Assembly (NCBI RefSeq): GCF_036417845.1
Contig: NC_089979.1
Coordinates: 50,352,775-50,416,774, forward strand
Source of the DNA: Apteryx mantelli
Taxonomy: Eukaryota > Chordata > Aves > Apterygiformes > Apterygidae
Direction: 5' to 3'
Length of the DNA stretch: 64,000 bases
In this document: positions 37,151 through 49,336 of the stretch, in pieces
Position numbering within the stretch: position 1 is the first letter of the stretch
Layout of the letters: each line of letters opens with the position of its first letter
Position numbers and translations under genes: made by a program
Notes under the pieces: model-generated
What the model saw: the letters and a program-made list of their open reading frames with translations, nothing else
What the model was told of the DNA's origin: nothing
Database searches by the model: none

Positions 37151-40100
37151 CCTATCAGAGTGTTCATCGGATGTGGGGAGGACCATCTGTTTTGAGGAGC
37201 CCATTGGCACTTGCTGTGAAATAGGTGGGACTTGCTCAGCATCCCAACAGTGTGATGCTTGCCCACAACATTGTGGGCACCCAGGGATGTGTCACACAGA
37301 AAAGGAATTTACATGCCTTCAAGGAAAGGAAAAACTGGGAACCACATGGCTTTGGACTTAATGTGCCAGAAGGAGAAATTAGGTGGGAAACCCTCTGTGG
37401 ATCTTGCCTAGAAGGACTGTGTAGCCAAGCTCCCATTTATATGTGAGGCTTGAGCAAATATGTAGGTAATCCTGAGACCCTCCCCCAGAAAAGGTGGTGG
37501 ATCATTCTGTCCTCACACACCAAAGTAGCATTGCCACATTGTCCCCATGCCTGAGAGTGAACTCCTTTTTCTGAAGTGGACTATTTCAAACCAGGGTTTT
37601 CTCTCTGCACTGTTAATACGAAAAGACCTGTTCAGCGACAACAGCATGGATATAAGACCAGCTAGAACAAATCATCCTGTCAGTAGGACTATAATAAATG
37701 GGAGCTTCAACACCCTTTTGTCTTTACATCTCCATGCTGCCTTTTGGGTTTGATTTTTAACAGGGAGGGGAATGAATGGGTGGGTTACTAGGTAAGCAGG
37801 TATGTTGGAAGTATGCTTCTGAGTAAGACCCAATCTTTCAAAAAATGCCTAGGAAAGAAATTCCTGACAACACTGAGAACATCACTAATGCTAAATGTTC
37901 CTTTAATTCTAATTTTGAGATAGTTGCCAGTCTTGTAAATTAAAGATTTATTGCCTGAGAGTGCTCAGATCACAACCTAACACAGGTTTAGCTGCTTTGT
38001 TCCAACCTGCTTGGAGTCATTCCAGAGGTTAAGCCCCTGTATTAGAAACATCACCAATGCAAAGATTGAATGACCGATCAAAGCAATGCAGATTATGAAT
38101 TCTCTTATGCAGTCTTTCATATAGAAGATCTAGAGAAGTAGCTATTCTTTTCTGTTTATTTTTGGCAGGCAGCTTTACGTCGAAGATTCTGTGAAAGTGC
38201 TTTGTAACAACCTGTGTCCTTCATTTAAGGAGGTAAATTTTGCTAGAATAAATATTTTTCGAGTGAAAAAGGAAATGACATAACTGAGACAAGACACAGA
38301 AATGAAATATTCCACACAAGTTCGTCAGGAAGGATCAAACATAGTAAAGTAAAAAGGTATTTCTAACTTCAGAAGCTCCAGAATAAATAGACTGTTACTG
38401 ATGCAAACTCCCTCAAGAAAACAAATAGGATGCACTTTTGCTCTGTTTTGAAATTAATTCTAAGTCCAAGGAATGGAATACATAATGTGTGTAATAATTT
38501 CAATGTGAATCCCAGGGATATTAAGCATTAAAACTGAGCTGAGATCTTGCATTATAAAAATTGAGAGCATGTCATTAACATACATCATTCAGCTACTTAC
38601 TGTATTTGAAGAGGCTAGGTTTATACAAATACATCAGAGTAATACTTTGCATTCCAGGGCATGACCAAATAATCAAATTACAAAGAATGAAGTGGTTAGG
38701 GCTTGAGATAGCATGGTAAACACTACAACTCAAAGGATCCTCTGTTGTGGATCAGATCTTCCTCTCTGTAGACTGCCTGCAGAGTTACAAGGAAAATAAA
38801 GGAATAAATAGGTGTGACATCAGGGAAGCCTTTTTAAAACTATATAGATATCATCCAAAAGTTCAACACAAAGAACAAAACCAGCAATCTGACAGGAAAG
38901 AAAATAAGCCACATCAGGCGCTGCTCTACTTCTTCAATTTGCTTCTCGACCACTTAATTTAAAATATATCTGATTATTGATCATAATATTTTCCTCATCA
39001 CAAACCTATCACTCCTTATTAGTAAAGAATATTCACCATATTGATTTACTTCACTTTTTTCTGTTTTTAGGACTTTTTCCCACTCTAACATATGATGATC
39101 TCTAGATTCTGCAACTAGGAAGAAAGTGTGTTAAAATCTGAATTGATCCTCTGAGAACCAAACTTTTAATTAACTCTTGGAAGAAAATAGTAAAAAATGT
39201 GGCAGAAAATTCTCTTGAGTTTGTATCTTTGTATTTCAGTTCCCTGCTAGAACACCATGGATCCATTACCATGGATCCTAAATCCCATCACTTTTCCTCA
39301 CTGTATCTCATCATGAAGATGGTCAGCTTTGTAACTCCTTCTGATGTGAGCGGGTAGACAAAATTCTATATTATGACAACAAGGAGGAAAAACTGATGGA
39401 GTGAAGTGCATTTGATAAAATTCAGTTTATTTACAGAAACATACAAAATTCTGCTTTCAAGACAAGAGAAAGGGAGGCAGTTTCCTTGCTTGAAGGTTAT
39501 TTGCAATTCCCTATCACAAAAGTGTACTTTCTGCTGCTCTCAGGTCATACACCAGTTCTTTCAAAAGTGGCTGAAGTGTTTGTTTTCCCCTCAAGCTGAT
39601 CTATGTCCTGTCCACTCTCTTTTACCAACCCCCTCCATGTCTTTCCCAAAATACTCAGAAAAGCCTTTCTTTCCTGTGTCACCTTTTCTTTATTTTAGGT
39701 GAACACACATGGTTATCTATTTAAAGGTTGATACTTAAGTATACCTGTCTGAAAGAGATTTAACCTGATGTACATCCTTCACATCCACTAGGCCACTGAA
39801 ACAGTGCCATTGTAATTCATACAAAGTCAAAGATACATAGTTCTTCAAGATAAAATTCACCCACATTTTAGCAAAGCAAAATTAAAGCAAGCTTAAGCCT
39901 TACCACATTTATAAGCTATTTCTATCAAGCTCATTTCACATCACCAGACATTTCTAGTGTTTTCAATAACAATTTAAAGAGATTTTCCCTTCCTGATTTA
40001 TTTTCTTCCAGCTACCGGTCAGATGGTATCTCTAACAAGTCCCTGAAGAGTATTTTCTTTCCGGATCTGTATGGCCCTCGATGAAGCCACTCTCACCTTT

Positions 40101-40660
40101 TTCTGATGTTACAAGCCATGAACCAACACCTTCCTAGGGCTTGCGTACATAATCAGGAGATGTGGACCTTCTAGGAATGGCTTACAGGAGATAATGACAG
40201 CTTGCTATGAGTTGAAGCAACACAAAGTCCCAGCAAAACTTGGCAGTGCCAATTTCAACCATCCTCAATGGCTCAAATTTTCCCATAGCAAGAAATGGAG
40301 ATGAATTCGCTGAGGCTTGTTTGACAAGAAGCCACATCTGACACGTGGAGGAGCAGGTGTGGTTCAGGAACTGAAGAATGGTCATCATCCAGCAGAGACG
40401 TTTCTAAACTGGAAGATATTAAGTGGTTGTTCTAGGTGAAGAAATAGATTATCTGGTACAGATTTCTGTTCTCATCAGACTTATGGAGTGGTGATGGTGC
40501 TATTAGCAAGCCCGCAAATGAACAGGAGCAGTCATACAAAACTTCTACTTCTAGGAGAATTCGAGCTATAGGCCAGTTCTATACTGTCTCAGTTTTTTTG
40601 TGTCTTATAGTTTATTCAATTCACTGATACACATTTTGAAAGTGTGTCTTCTTTTTCTGC
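37151..40660. other. AT-rich non-coding DNA
   Basis: No gene is recognised. The stretches 37850-38220 and 38455-38660 are repeat-free and AT-rich and may be conserved non-coding sequence; this cannot be tested here. Confidence 0.5.
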
Positions 40661-40678
40661 TTCCTTCCTTCCTTCCTT
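40661..40678. repeat. (TTCC)n microsatellite
   Basis: Four TTCC units followed by TT (18 nt). Confidence 0.9.
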
Positions 40679-41599
40679 GTATCTTCTGCTCAGCAGCAAA
40701 CAACAGGGACTTGGTCCTGCAGCCAACTTGCAAGAACTTTGGCAGGTAAAGTTTAACCAAGATTCTGGGCCAAAAAACCAGATTTCAGACACTCTCTCTC
40801 TTTCCTTTGTAGGACAGATAGCAGAGTATGTTGCTATTATAACGGTATTTGTGCTGGAAACAGGACAGCTTATTTGCTGCATACCAGTTAGAAAATCAAT
40901 TGTTCCAACTAGGCCACATCTTTAAAAGAAATTTCTAAAGACCATATTTACAATAGACTTTTCCTATTGTTACTAGATACGATTAATTCGTTTATTAGCT
41001 CATCTATTACCTCAGTTACTCATAGTTCTTGTTCAAACTACAGAGGTCCTGTTTTCAAAACCTATCTTCCCAGTTCTTGGATGCGTTCACATTCCCCAGA
41101 CATTCTCTCCATTTGAAATCAATTAGGAGGTTCAGTTTTGGATCTCCCAAATCTGTAGTCTTTTTGGCTTGTCTGGTCTAATAAATGTAAGGTTGAAGAC
41201 AACGTCTATGATTCCTTCACATTTCACTGATCTTATTATGTATTCATTAGCCAAAATTCCCATTATTGTTGTTAGCTGTCCAGCTTGAAATAAAAATGGT
41301 GGGCTGGTCTTTTTATATGTCTTTGAGCTTTGCTTCTTCAGTATGATGTCCTTCCATTTCCTAAGCTGAAAGAAAAGTTCTCTAGGAAGTAATGATGGTC
41401 TGCCCAGGACAGTCTTAAAATCATAATAATCCTTCTTTTCATTGTGCCAGTTTTCAAATGAAGATCACATTACTCTCAATTTTTTTAGTGTGTCAAATTT
41501 TTCATTTTTCTCACTGTTCAATAATATTGTGAGGCAAATTAGTATCCCCTTCCCTGTTATGGAACTACACTTATAGAATTCATAGTGACCGTCTTTCAT
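40679..41599. other. AT-rich non-coding, possible downstream end of the retroelement relic
   Basis: Read on the minus strand this continues the gag-like relic, but no further motif (zinc knuckle, protease, reverse transcriptase) can be recognised. It may be retroelement debris or unrelated. Confidence 0.35.
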
Positions 41600-42690
41600 C
41601 CCTGTCACCAGAAACTACTTCCTCCTCTGGTGCATGACTGCAAGGGGACAATCAGAATTTCCATGATAAACTCTACAGACCTCTCGGAGTGTCTTTGCCT
41701 GTCATCCACTGAACTTAATTTGAAAGCCTAAGTCCAGATGAATGTCTTTGAATTGATCCATTGCCACTCTATCTTGAGAGCCCTCACTGACATCTGCTCA
41801 TGCCAACAACACAAGTTTCTGCAGGTTCTCTTGCAGTTTGTCTGGGATTTTCTCTTTCCTTTTTCTTGTGGCTCTTAGCTGCACATGAATCAACTCAGAT
41901 TTGTGAACAGTTCTAAACCAAAAGTCAACAGTTTGCATGAAATCTTTTGGGGAAATAAGTGCCATGACTCCCTCAGAGCATGGCTATTCAGACTTGCTGC
42001 TAGAATGCCTCCTTCCTGTTCATCTTTCCTAGCCTTCCATTTGGCTTATTATTTATCTAAGTAAGTCTACAGTGGAATTTCTTCTAAAAGATATTAGGTA
42101 TTTGCATTATTTGACCTGTGAAAGTCCAGCATCTCTCACTGGACTCCGTGACTTGACAACCAAGTAGAACTGCACTAAATATCTGTTTTCACCTAAGATT
42201 TTTGATTGGATCAATTGACTGCCCAAATGGGTAGCTACCATGATGGGTCTGTGACTGGAAATTTCTTCTTGGAGCTGAAGCTTTATCCTGTGAGTCCTTG
42301 TTCCAGTTCATCCCTGCTAGTGGGTTCCACCTTAGCCTCTCCCTGCCCTGAGGAGTCTGTGGCAGTATAATTATTTACCTCTTTGGGCTTACCATTTCTT
42401 ATTGAAAGTTTTGCAGCTGGCCTTCTCAGTCTGTTGGGACATTTTGTAGTTGTTACTTCAACAGAGAGTTCACCTCTGCCTGCAAATCACTTCAGCCATT
42501 TCTGGGAAACCTCCAGATGCTGCTGTAATTCCTTTTGTAAAGTTTCCAGCTCTTGTTTTAGTGCCTTCTGGTCTTGTTTTAATTCCTTCTGGCTAGTTTT
42601 GTTTTCTGAGAGCAGATCTGTCATTGATTCAAGAAGAATACCAGCTCATAATTCCTCCATTTGAACACAGTTCCGGTGTTGACACCAGGG
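41600..42690 (-). mobile_element. Degenerate gag-like block of an LTR retroelement
   Basis: On the minus strand two open blocks, each broken by one stop, lie in different frames. The first runs 42645 to 42286 (Met codon at 42624-42622; internal stop at 42489-42487). It begins with a Leu/Gln/Glu/Lys-rich heptad pattern predicting a coiled coil and continues in a charged linker. The second runs 41983 to 41705, also with one stop. It holds a basic stretch, an amphipathic helix and a segment (Asp-Gln-Phe context) resembling the C-terminal half of the capsid domain of Ty3/gypsy-type gag. The middle part carries many stops. About 55 nt before the Met codon, TGGTGTCA (42687-42680, minus strand) matches the first 8 nt of a tRNA-Leu primer-binding site. 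No LTR pair, protease or polymerase was found. It is a broken copy; a gypsy-type element is favoured over a retroviral one. Confidence 0.5.
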
Positions 42691-43559
42691 TTTTCCCTTA
42701 TGACCTCATCAGGTTATTCCAGTTAGAAGGAGAAATTAATGAGAGAGATATTTCTGATACACTTCTGTTAATTTATAATAATGTACAAAGTGCTGCTTTC
42801 TTAAGGGAAGAGTTAATCATGCACAGATTTCTTGCCCACAGCTCTTTTTGCTAGCAACCTGTCCAAAAAATCCTCCTACTAGCCTTCCACTGGGGCTTGT
42901 GAGAAGGTCATAGATCTTCACACCGAAGGCAGAAACACCTTAATGACACACTTGCTCCACTCCCAGACAGAGGTGGAGTTGGCATGCCAGAGGATTAGAC
43001 ACAAGGCAAAAGGGAAACACTCTGAAAGCAGCATCCACCAAAAAAAAGACTGAAATAGGGTAGAGGAGGCAACTATGTGACAGGGGTTTACGGAAAGTAC
43101 ATTCTGCTTTTCATGACTGTTCCAAGATCTAATCTGAATGTTAACCTGCCTCTGGGCCCCCTCAGAGAGCAGCAGCCAGCTGAGAGGCTTTTTTCTTAAG
43201 GCAGAACCACTGCAACTTTGAGAGGACTATGTATTAGATCTGTTGGGACTCCTGCATGTTCTTTCTCCTTGTATTGTCTCACCTGTGTAGAGCTCTACCT
43301 CAACAAATCCCCTCTGTCTCAGAGTTATCACTTCTAAGAAAGCATTTATATGCCCTATATGTGGTAGACACATGCACTAACCTATAGAGATCTTAAATAG
43401 GACAACAATTAAGTTTAAGCTCAGTACCTAACACCGCATAGGTACACCAGCTGTCTCATCAACTAGCCAGGAGGGTACCTGACAACTGGTGAAAGAAACA
43501 AGGACTTGCCATTTTTGGCCAAAAGAGCTTATGCGTTAACAGACCAAAACAAATTACAG
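42691..43559. other. Non-coding DNA, possible LTR position
   Basis: If the gag-like block is real, its 5' LTR should lie here on the minus strand. I see no clear TG...CA boundaries, no target-site duplication and no second copy nearby. Confidence 0.3.
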
Positions 43560-45600
43560 TCAGCATCCAGAAGAAAGAGCGCCTGGAACACAAGTGGAAG
43601 GCCTTCTCACAAGTGAGAAGATCAGCATACCAGTCCTGTGAGTTTTAAGGCAGGACATGAAAGAAGGAGATGGGGAAGGATAGCTCAAATGGCATGAAAG
43701 AAGGCAGAAAGCGGAGTGGAAGAAGGGGTCACAGGGAGCACTGTGATCAGTGTAGTAGAAGAAATATGGAATCAGTGAGGGAAATAGGATGAAAGGAGTG
43801 GAAAGACAAGATTGTGCAGGACCCTCCAGGAGTGCCAAAGGCAGCTGAAGTTGATAAAACACTTGGTTCTTCAGATTCCTAAATACGGTTGAAGGACTGG
43901 TGCCTGTCCTGTACAAGGACAGTTGCAGATGAAGGGCACTGCTAATTCTGAGTGTTGCTAAATTTCCCACCCATTGGGAGAGGAGAACCAAAAGGACAGC
44001 ACTGGCAGGCCTGGAGAGGGCTTTAGAGGACTGTGGTGAGGAGTGATTTCTTAGAGCAGAGGTCCCCTACAGGAAAGTGCTCTTCCAGCTCAGCCACTAA
44101 AGTAATTCCAGTCTGAGTGTATCTACTGGCCTCTACTGTAGCAGTTTGTTACAGGGAAAAACAAGATCTTACTGTAAGTGGATCCTCAATTATGTAGGGA
44201 ATTTTCTTTTAAGTTCAGAACACACCTCTTGAGTTCCAGCTAACCAAAAGACTAAGAAATTGTGAAATTGTCCAAGCTGCAGATAAGGTGGCTTATGTGA
44301 TTGAACACATGCGAGAAAAAAGTGACATCTGGAGCAGTATTTGGACTGACTGCAAGGAAGAGAAGGAACTTTAGGAGAAGTCAGTGGGATTGATAAAATC
44401 TGAGACCAGAAGGAAAGGTTGTAATCCTGTCCTGTGACCTCCCTCTCGCACAAAGCCATAGGATTGCACTCAGTGATTCCAGATCGGTTTCTGAGGCTAT
44501 GCTAGATAACTGGAAAGATGACTCTCCTTGTTACCCTTCTCATATCTTAGATATTCATATCACCACCAGGGACATCTGGAGACCTGATACTGACAGTGAT
44601 CCATCAGGAACGCGTCCCATTGCATCCAGCCCGAACTTTCTTTCTCCTAATGATTCATTTCTTTCCCTCTCCCATCAGATCCACCACTCTCTCTGCTTCT
44701 CACATCCTCAGAATCAACTTTTGCTCCTTGTCCTTGTCATCCTGTAGCTCTTGATAAGTACTGGCATTTCTTTGTAATCTCTCACAAACTCGCCTTTTGC
44801 TTGCCTGCTACAACTGCTGAATCCTTCCCAAGTGCAGAATTGGTGATATAAACTGCTGATAACAAGTGGCTGAACCAGCTCTTTCAATGTCTATGATTTG
44901 TGTTTCTTCCAGATGTACCTGGTTTGTCATGAGTTGCTGGTTTTCATGCTTCTTGTGATCCACGGAGGTTCAACCACTGCCTAGGCATCTGGATACAATT
45001 CTGGTCAGGTCCTTGTGGAGTTCCTTGAATTGCTATGAGATTAACACAGTCTTTTAGTTTTCTTTTGTCTGCTAAACTTTTTTATGGTTTTGAGAGAGGC
45101 TGGATAGCTGTTCAAGAGGCTGTTAAAATCATCTTTCTTTCCTGCTGCTGTGGCCACATCATTCCCCCTGTGAATTACTTCACCAGCTTTCTGTCATCTT
45201 CCATAACCAACATAAAGGAAGGCACTGTCCATGTCTGAGAACTTAGCAGTTTCTATCAGACACAAATACCAGCTAAAGGCTGATGCATGCGGGTCTTGGG
45301 GTGCTGTTAGTTAAAGACTCTGGGGAAAAAGTGAGGGTGAGAAGGAACATAAATAAGGAGCAGGATTTAAAACATTTTTTGGGGGGGTGAAAATGGTGCA
45401 TGTGTGCCCAAGAATAGAGAGATCTATGTTATTGAAGAGGAGGATGAGAAATAAGAACTTTTTACAGTAAGAGAGATGAAAGCAGTTAAATGGTCTGAAA
45501 GGAGTAGTGACATGGGAAGCAAAGTAGTGACAAGATGGGAAGAAGAAAAGAGAGAAATGAAAAGAGTGATGTGTGTATGTGCAGAAGGGATTTAGCAAAT
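43560..45600. other. Strand-skewed purine and pyrimidine blocks
   Basis: 43600-44040 and 45310-45600 are strongly A/G-rich on the + strand, while 44640-44760 is C/T-rich. The long minus-strand frame at 43560-43991 (143 codons, Ser/Leu/Pro-rich) is open because the complement of purine-rich DNA has few stops. No domain is seen. Confidence 0.5.
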
Positions 45601-46164
45601 TTATTTTGTTAGAAAGTTCATTAGCAAGATATCAGAAAACTATACAGACATAAAGTTACTTACACAAGAACATTTACAATATAAATGCAATTTTTCAGCT
45701 GTGGGTTTCATTATCCATTACTGAGTGGGTAATAGCTCAAGGAATGTAACTTGGATTTTAATTCTGCCTAGCATGTAAAAGAAAAAGACAATTTGCAGTG
45801 TTTAGTGCAAAGGAAAGTATGCTCTTCAGATGCCCATATAAATGTAAGTTTTATTGGCAACTGTAGTATAAACAAGGTGCCCTACCTGTTGTCTGTTCAT
45901 AGAGGATTCTTGTTTTGTTCAGACTGAAAATTGTAAAAAATATAAGTTATTAGAGTTTCTGGATATTTTTCTATACTTTGGGGTTTTCATCAAGATTCAG
46001 AACCATTTTCAGAGAGTGCATGCCTTAAGACCCTCTCTGTCACTTACAGAATGCTGCAAATTGACTCTATCACTTTACCTGCTGCTGTAAATTGGCTCTG
46101 AGCACACATAATGTGTCAGGTTTGCCTACTCACTTTCAGTTTTCACCAGCCTCTACTGGGCATA
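45601..46164. other. AT-rich non-coding DNA
   Basis: No gene or clear repeat. The 5' extension of the CR1 copy that follows may begin in the last 80 bp. Confidence 0.5.
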
Positions 46165-46420
46165 TCTAGGAGTAATGGGATGAAATTGAGCAAAGGAAAA
46201 TTTAGACTGAATATCAGGAAAATTTTCCTAACAGTGAGATCTATTAGAATGTGGAATAGTCTCCCAGGAAAAGTGATGGAAACCCCGTTGCTAGAATCAT
46301 TAAAAATAAACTGGAAAAAAAAAACAGTAAAAATACAGTAGAAAATAATCTGCATTGTCAAGGGATGGACAAGATGATTCCCTAGGTTCTCTCAGACTCT
46401 AATTTCTAGGATTTTAGGAG
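46165..46420 (+). mobile_element. CR1 LINE 3' region, sense
   Basis: gggatgaaattgagcaaagg, then aaaatttagactgaatatca, then cctaacagtgagatc, then tggaatagtctcccagg, then gacaagatgattcccta and gactctaatttctaggattt is the standard order of the CR1 3' untranslated region on the sense strand. It is 5'-truncated. A 76-codon frame crosses it but is only repeat sequence. Confidence 0.87.
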
Positions 46421-47000
46421 CTGAGCTCCATCAGTATTAAATTCCCTGAATGCCCAAGATCATCTAATTGAAACAATAGAAAGTTTGCTCATAGGCATGC
46501 CAAGGAGAGTGCTCAGTAATGATCAGGCTGCATTACTGCTGAGAGTGTATCACTTGATCTGCACTGTACAAAGAAACAAAGAAGGAGACAATTTTTGTTA
46601 CAATTTACCCTCTGCTAAAGCTATTCTTGTAAGTCAAATATCCTGGCTTGATTCAGCATTGCTGATGTTATAGAAAGAGGTCTTTAAAGCAGATGATAAT
46701 GGAGTCCAGATCACAGGTTGTAACAGTAGAGTTTTGTATCAGAAGGTAACTGCACGTGTTCAGAATCAAAATTTCATTCTGCAATACATGTACTTTTCAC
46801 CACAACTGTGTGCTCCTTCCATAGCAAACGGATGCTGTGCACTGCCATTTCATTTGTCTATAGAAGCCTTACTTGTATATTGAAGGATAACAGATTAACT
46901 CCAGAGGGATACAACACTAGTTCTGAGCTTTTCCTCTCTAAAATGAGCTTATTACTAAGATTTTCTCTTTCTTATTGGCATTAATGTTTCACAGTCAATG
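46421..47000. other. Non-coding DNA
   Basis: Nothing recognised. Confidence 0.55.
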
Positions 47001-47047
47001 TAAAAAATCTCAACAAATATAAAAAAATTTAAAAAATCTAAACAAAT
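47001..47047. repeat. Imperfect A-rich direct repeat
   Basis: TAAAAAATCTCAACAAAT at 47001-47018 recurs with one mismatch at 47030-47047 (period 29). Confidence 0.8.
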
Positions 47048-49296
47048 TACAAAAGCGATTGCAGATACTGCAGCCACACCTGAAGTCAGTGCCACCTCCC
47101 TATATTCAATAATGTTTTGTCACTTCCCTGTTGTTGTAAGATATCAGTGAACAAGTAGGAGTGGGTACTTTTCTCTCACCCTGCTTTGGGGTTGAACATA
47201 AAGAGCGCAAACGTGAGACAGAGCATCATTCATGCTATTTCCTTCACAGAATCCTGCCGTCCCTCCTCAAGCATGTCCTGGAAAAGCCTGTTGGAAAGTC
47301 CCTCTGCCTGATCACACTGCAGGGCCCTGCTGGGAAGTTACTTACTGTAATAGCTGAGATTTGTAACTTTTATTTCCAGGGTTGGCCAAAAGAAGCACAT
47401 TGGGGAAACTGAGAATAAATAAACCTGCTGCCCTAGATCGTGGCAACAGATTCCCAGAGTTCCCTTCTCAATTCCTTAGCCTTTAAAAGCAGAGAAGCTT
47501 TATGGCTGAAACCTTTAACCCCCTCTCTGGATGCTTTGTCTCTCTGAAGCGGGAGAGAGAAGGGCTGCAACAACCTAAAGCTCTTTAAAAGCTTTATTTG
47601 GCCAGGAGATCTCTCTTCAACAGTGCTCAGGTTCGAGTGAGCTTGCTCAGAGCTAGCCCAGCAATCATCTTGCTCTTTAGCCAGCTCCTCTCTCTAAATT
47701 AAGGCAGCGATTTCTCCATATCATGTTCTGGAGCCCACAGCTTGTAGCCCTCAGCAGCAAAGCACAGCGTTTCACCTATGATCCCTCTCCCCCTTTGGAA
47801 ACGGTTTTTCACACATGCACGTCCGCACGTCATATGATGCCTAGATGTATGCAGGTACCCATTGATTAAATAGTAGGGGATGCAACATCCTTCCTGTTTT
47901 TGTTTTGTGGACTGTGGGGGTCCAGTGAAAGCCTAAAGGCACTACAAGATAATAGGACTGCCTCGTAATTTCTGACTGTCTATTCCTAGCTGATTCAGGT
48001 CATTAGACTTATTCTGCAACATTCTCTTAAATAACCTGCAGACACTCTCCTCCAACCCTGAAATCATACACAAAAAGGCCAAGGTTTAGGGAGATGAAGA
48101 CAACACTGATAATGAGTCCCTGATTGATTAAAAGTAAATACATTTTTATTCAGAGAAAAGGGCATTTGTTACCACAAACATTTCACCTTCAGCACAGATA
48201 GGAGTTACAATTACATTTACTAAGGGATTATAGCAGCACTACAACTAATTACTTCCCAGCAGCTATTGGCCTCAGGTTAGATGTGAGCTACTTCTGGCAA
48301 TATGTGGTGTGGGTTCATGTAAAAGGGGGCCAGGATTTTCATTGTCTTGGTAGAAAATAGTGCAATAGTGAGACGTGAGTGAATATACTATGCATAATGC
48401 AATACAAAATAAGAGCTTATTACAAAGAGAAGACTCAAGGAGATCAAACAACATTAGTCCATCCCACCATTTTATGTTATGAGGGAGATATTAATTATTC
48501 TGTTTGTATTTCATAGATAGACTCAAGTTATACAATTATCACATAGGACAGTGCACATTACTTGCTGAAGATAGAGATTCCAGATCCAAACTCCTTGATT
48601 ACTTTGAGTAACATGAAGTCAGTTATATATTCCTGATGTGACATATCCAAATTATAGCACAGTTTTGATCAATAGAATGTTATTTCTCACTTAGTTATTT
48701 ATCAGACCTTTCATGTGAGATTTTTGTTTTTTCTGGAATCCCAGATAACCTTATCTTTGCTATTCTTCTATTCAGTTCTCTGAACTCTCTATTATTCTAC
48801 TCAGTGGTATAAAATTTTTGCTAAGCCACTGTCAAGTGATGAGATTACTTTAAAATATCTATCAAGATCAAAGAAGGAGGTTCCTCCAGGTCCAGGCAAG
48901 GAACTACTCTGAAATTATTGAATTGTTCATAACTTAGAGCTGTTATAAATTACTACTGTTAACTGAGTTGTGTAATTACAGCAAGAAGGTAGGTCTTGTA
49001 GTGTAATTTTTGGTATGGATAGTTTTTATTGTGTGTCTCGAGTAGAAAGTTAGGGCATGCAGAGAAATGAGCTTTGTGGTTCTGTAAATATATTTGATGT
49101 TTCCTCAACTGGCTCTGCTCTAGATTGTGAAAAATTAAAGATGAGAGACAAATCCTTAGTCTGATTAACTTAGTGCAGAAACAGTCTCTTCTAGCCCAAG
49201 TGAATGCTCTTACTGGCTGGACAACTTTTCACCATGACATGAGGAAGATCCTTCTCAAAAGTTTTTCCTCAAAAAGTTTGTTTTGACAATCAGCCT
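47048..49296. other. Non-coding DNA, possible conserved stretch at 47560-47800
   Basis: No gene is seen. 47560-47800 is repeat-free, of mixed composition and lacks microsatellite character, so it is a candidate conserved element; this is inference only. Confidence 0.45.
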
Positions 49297-49336
49297 ATCA
49301 AGAAATTGCCAATGCAACATCAAGAAATTGCCAATG
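49297..49336. repeat. 18-bp tandem duplication, period 22
   Basis: ATCAAGAAATTGCCAATG occurs at 49297-49314 and, without change, at 49319-49336. Confidence 0.85.

Noticed and set aside
43560..43991. 143-codon minus-strand frame, Ser/Leu/Pro-rich
   Set aside because: Produced by the pyrimidine-rich complement of a purine-rich block; no recognisable domain.
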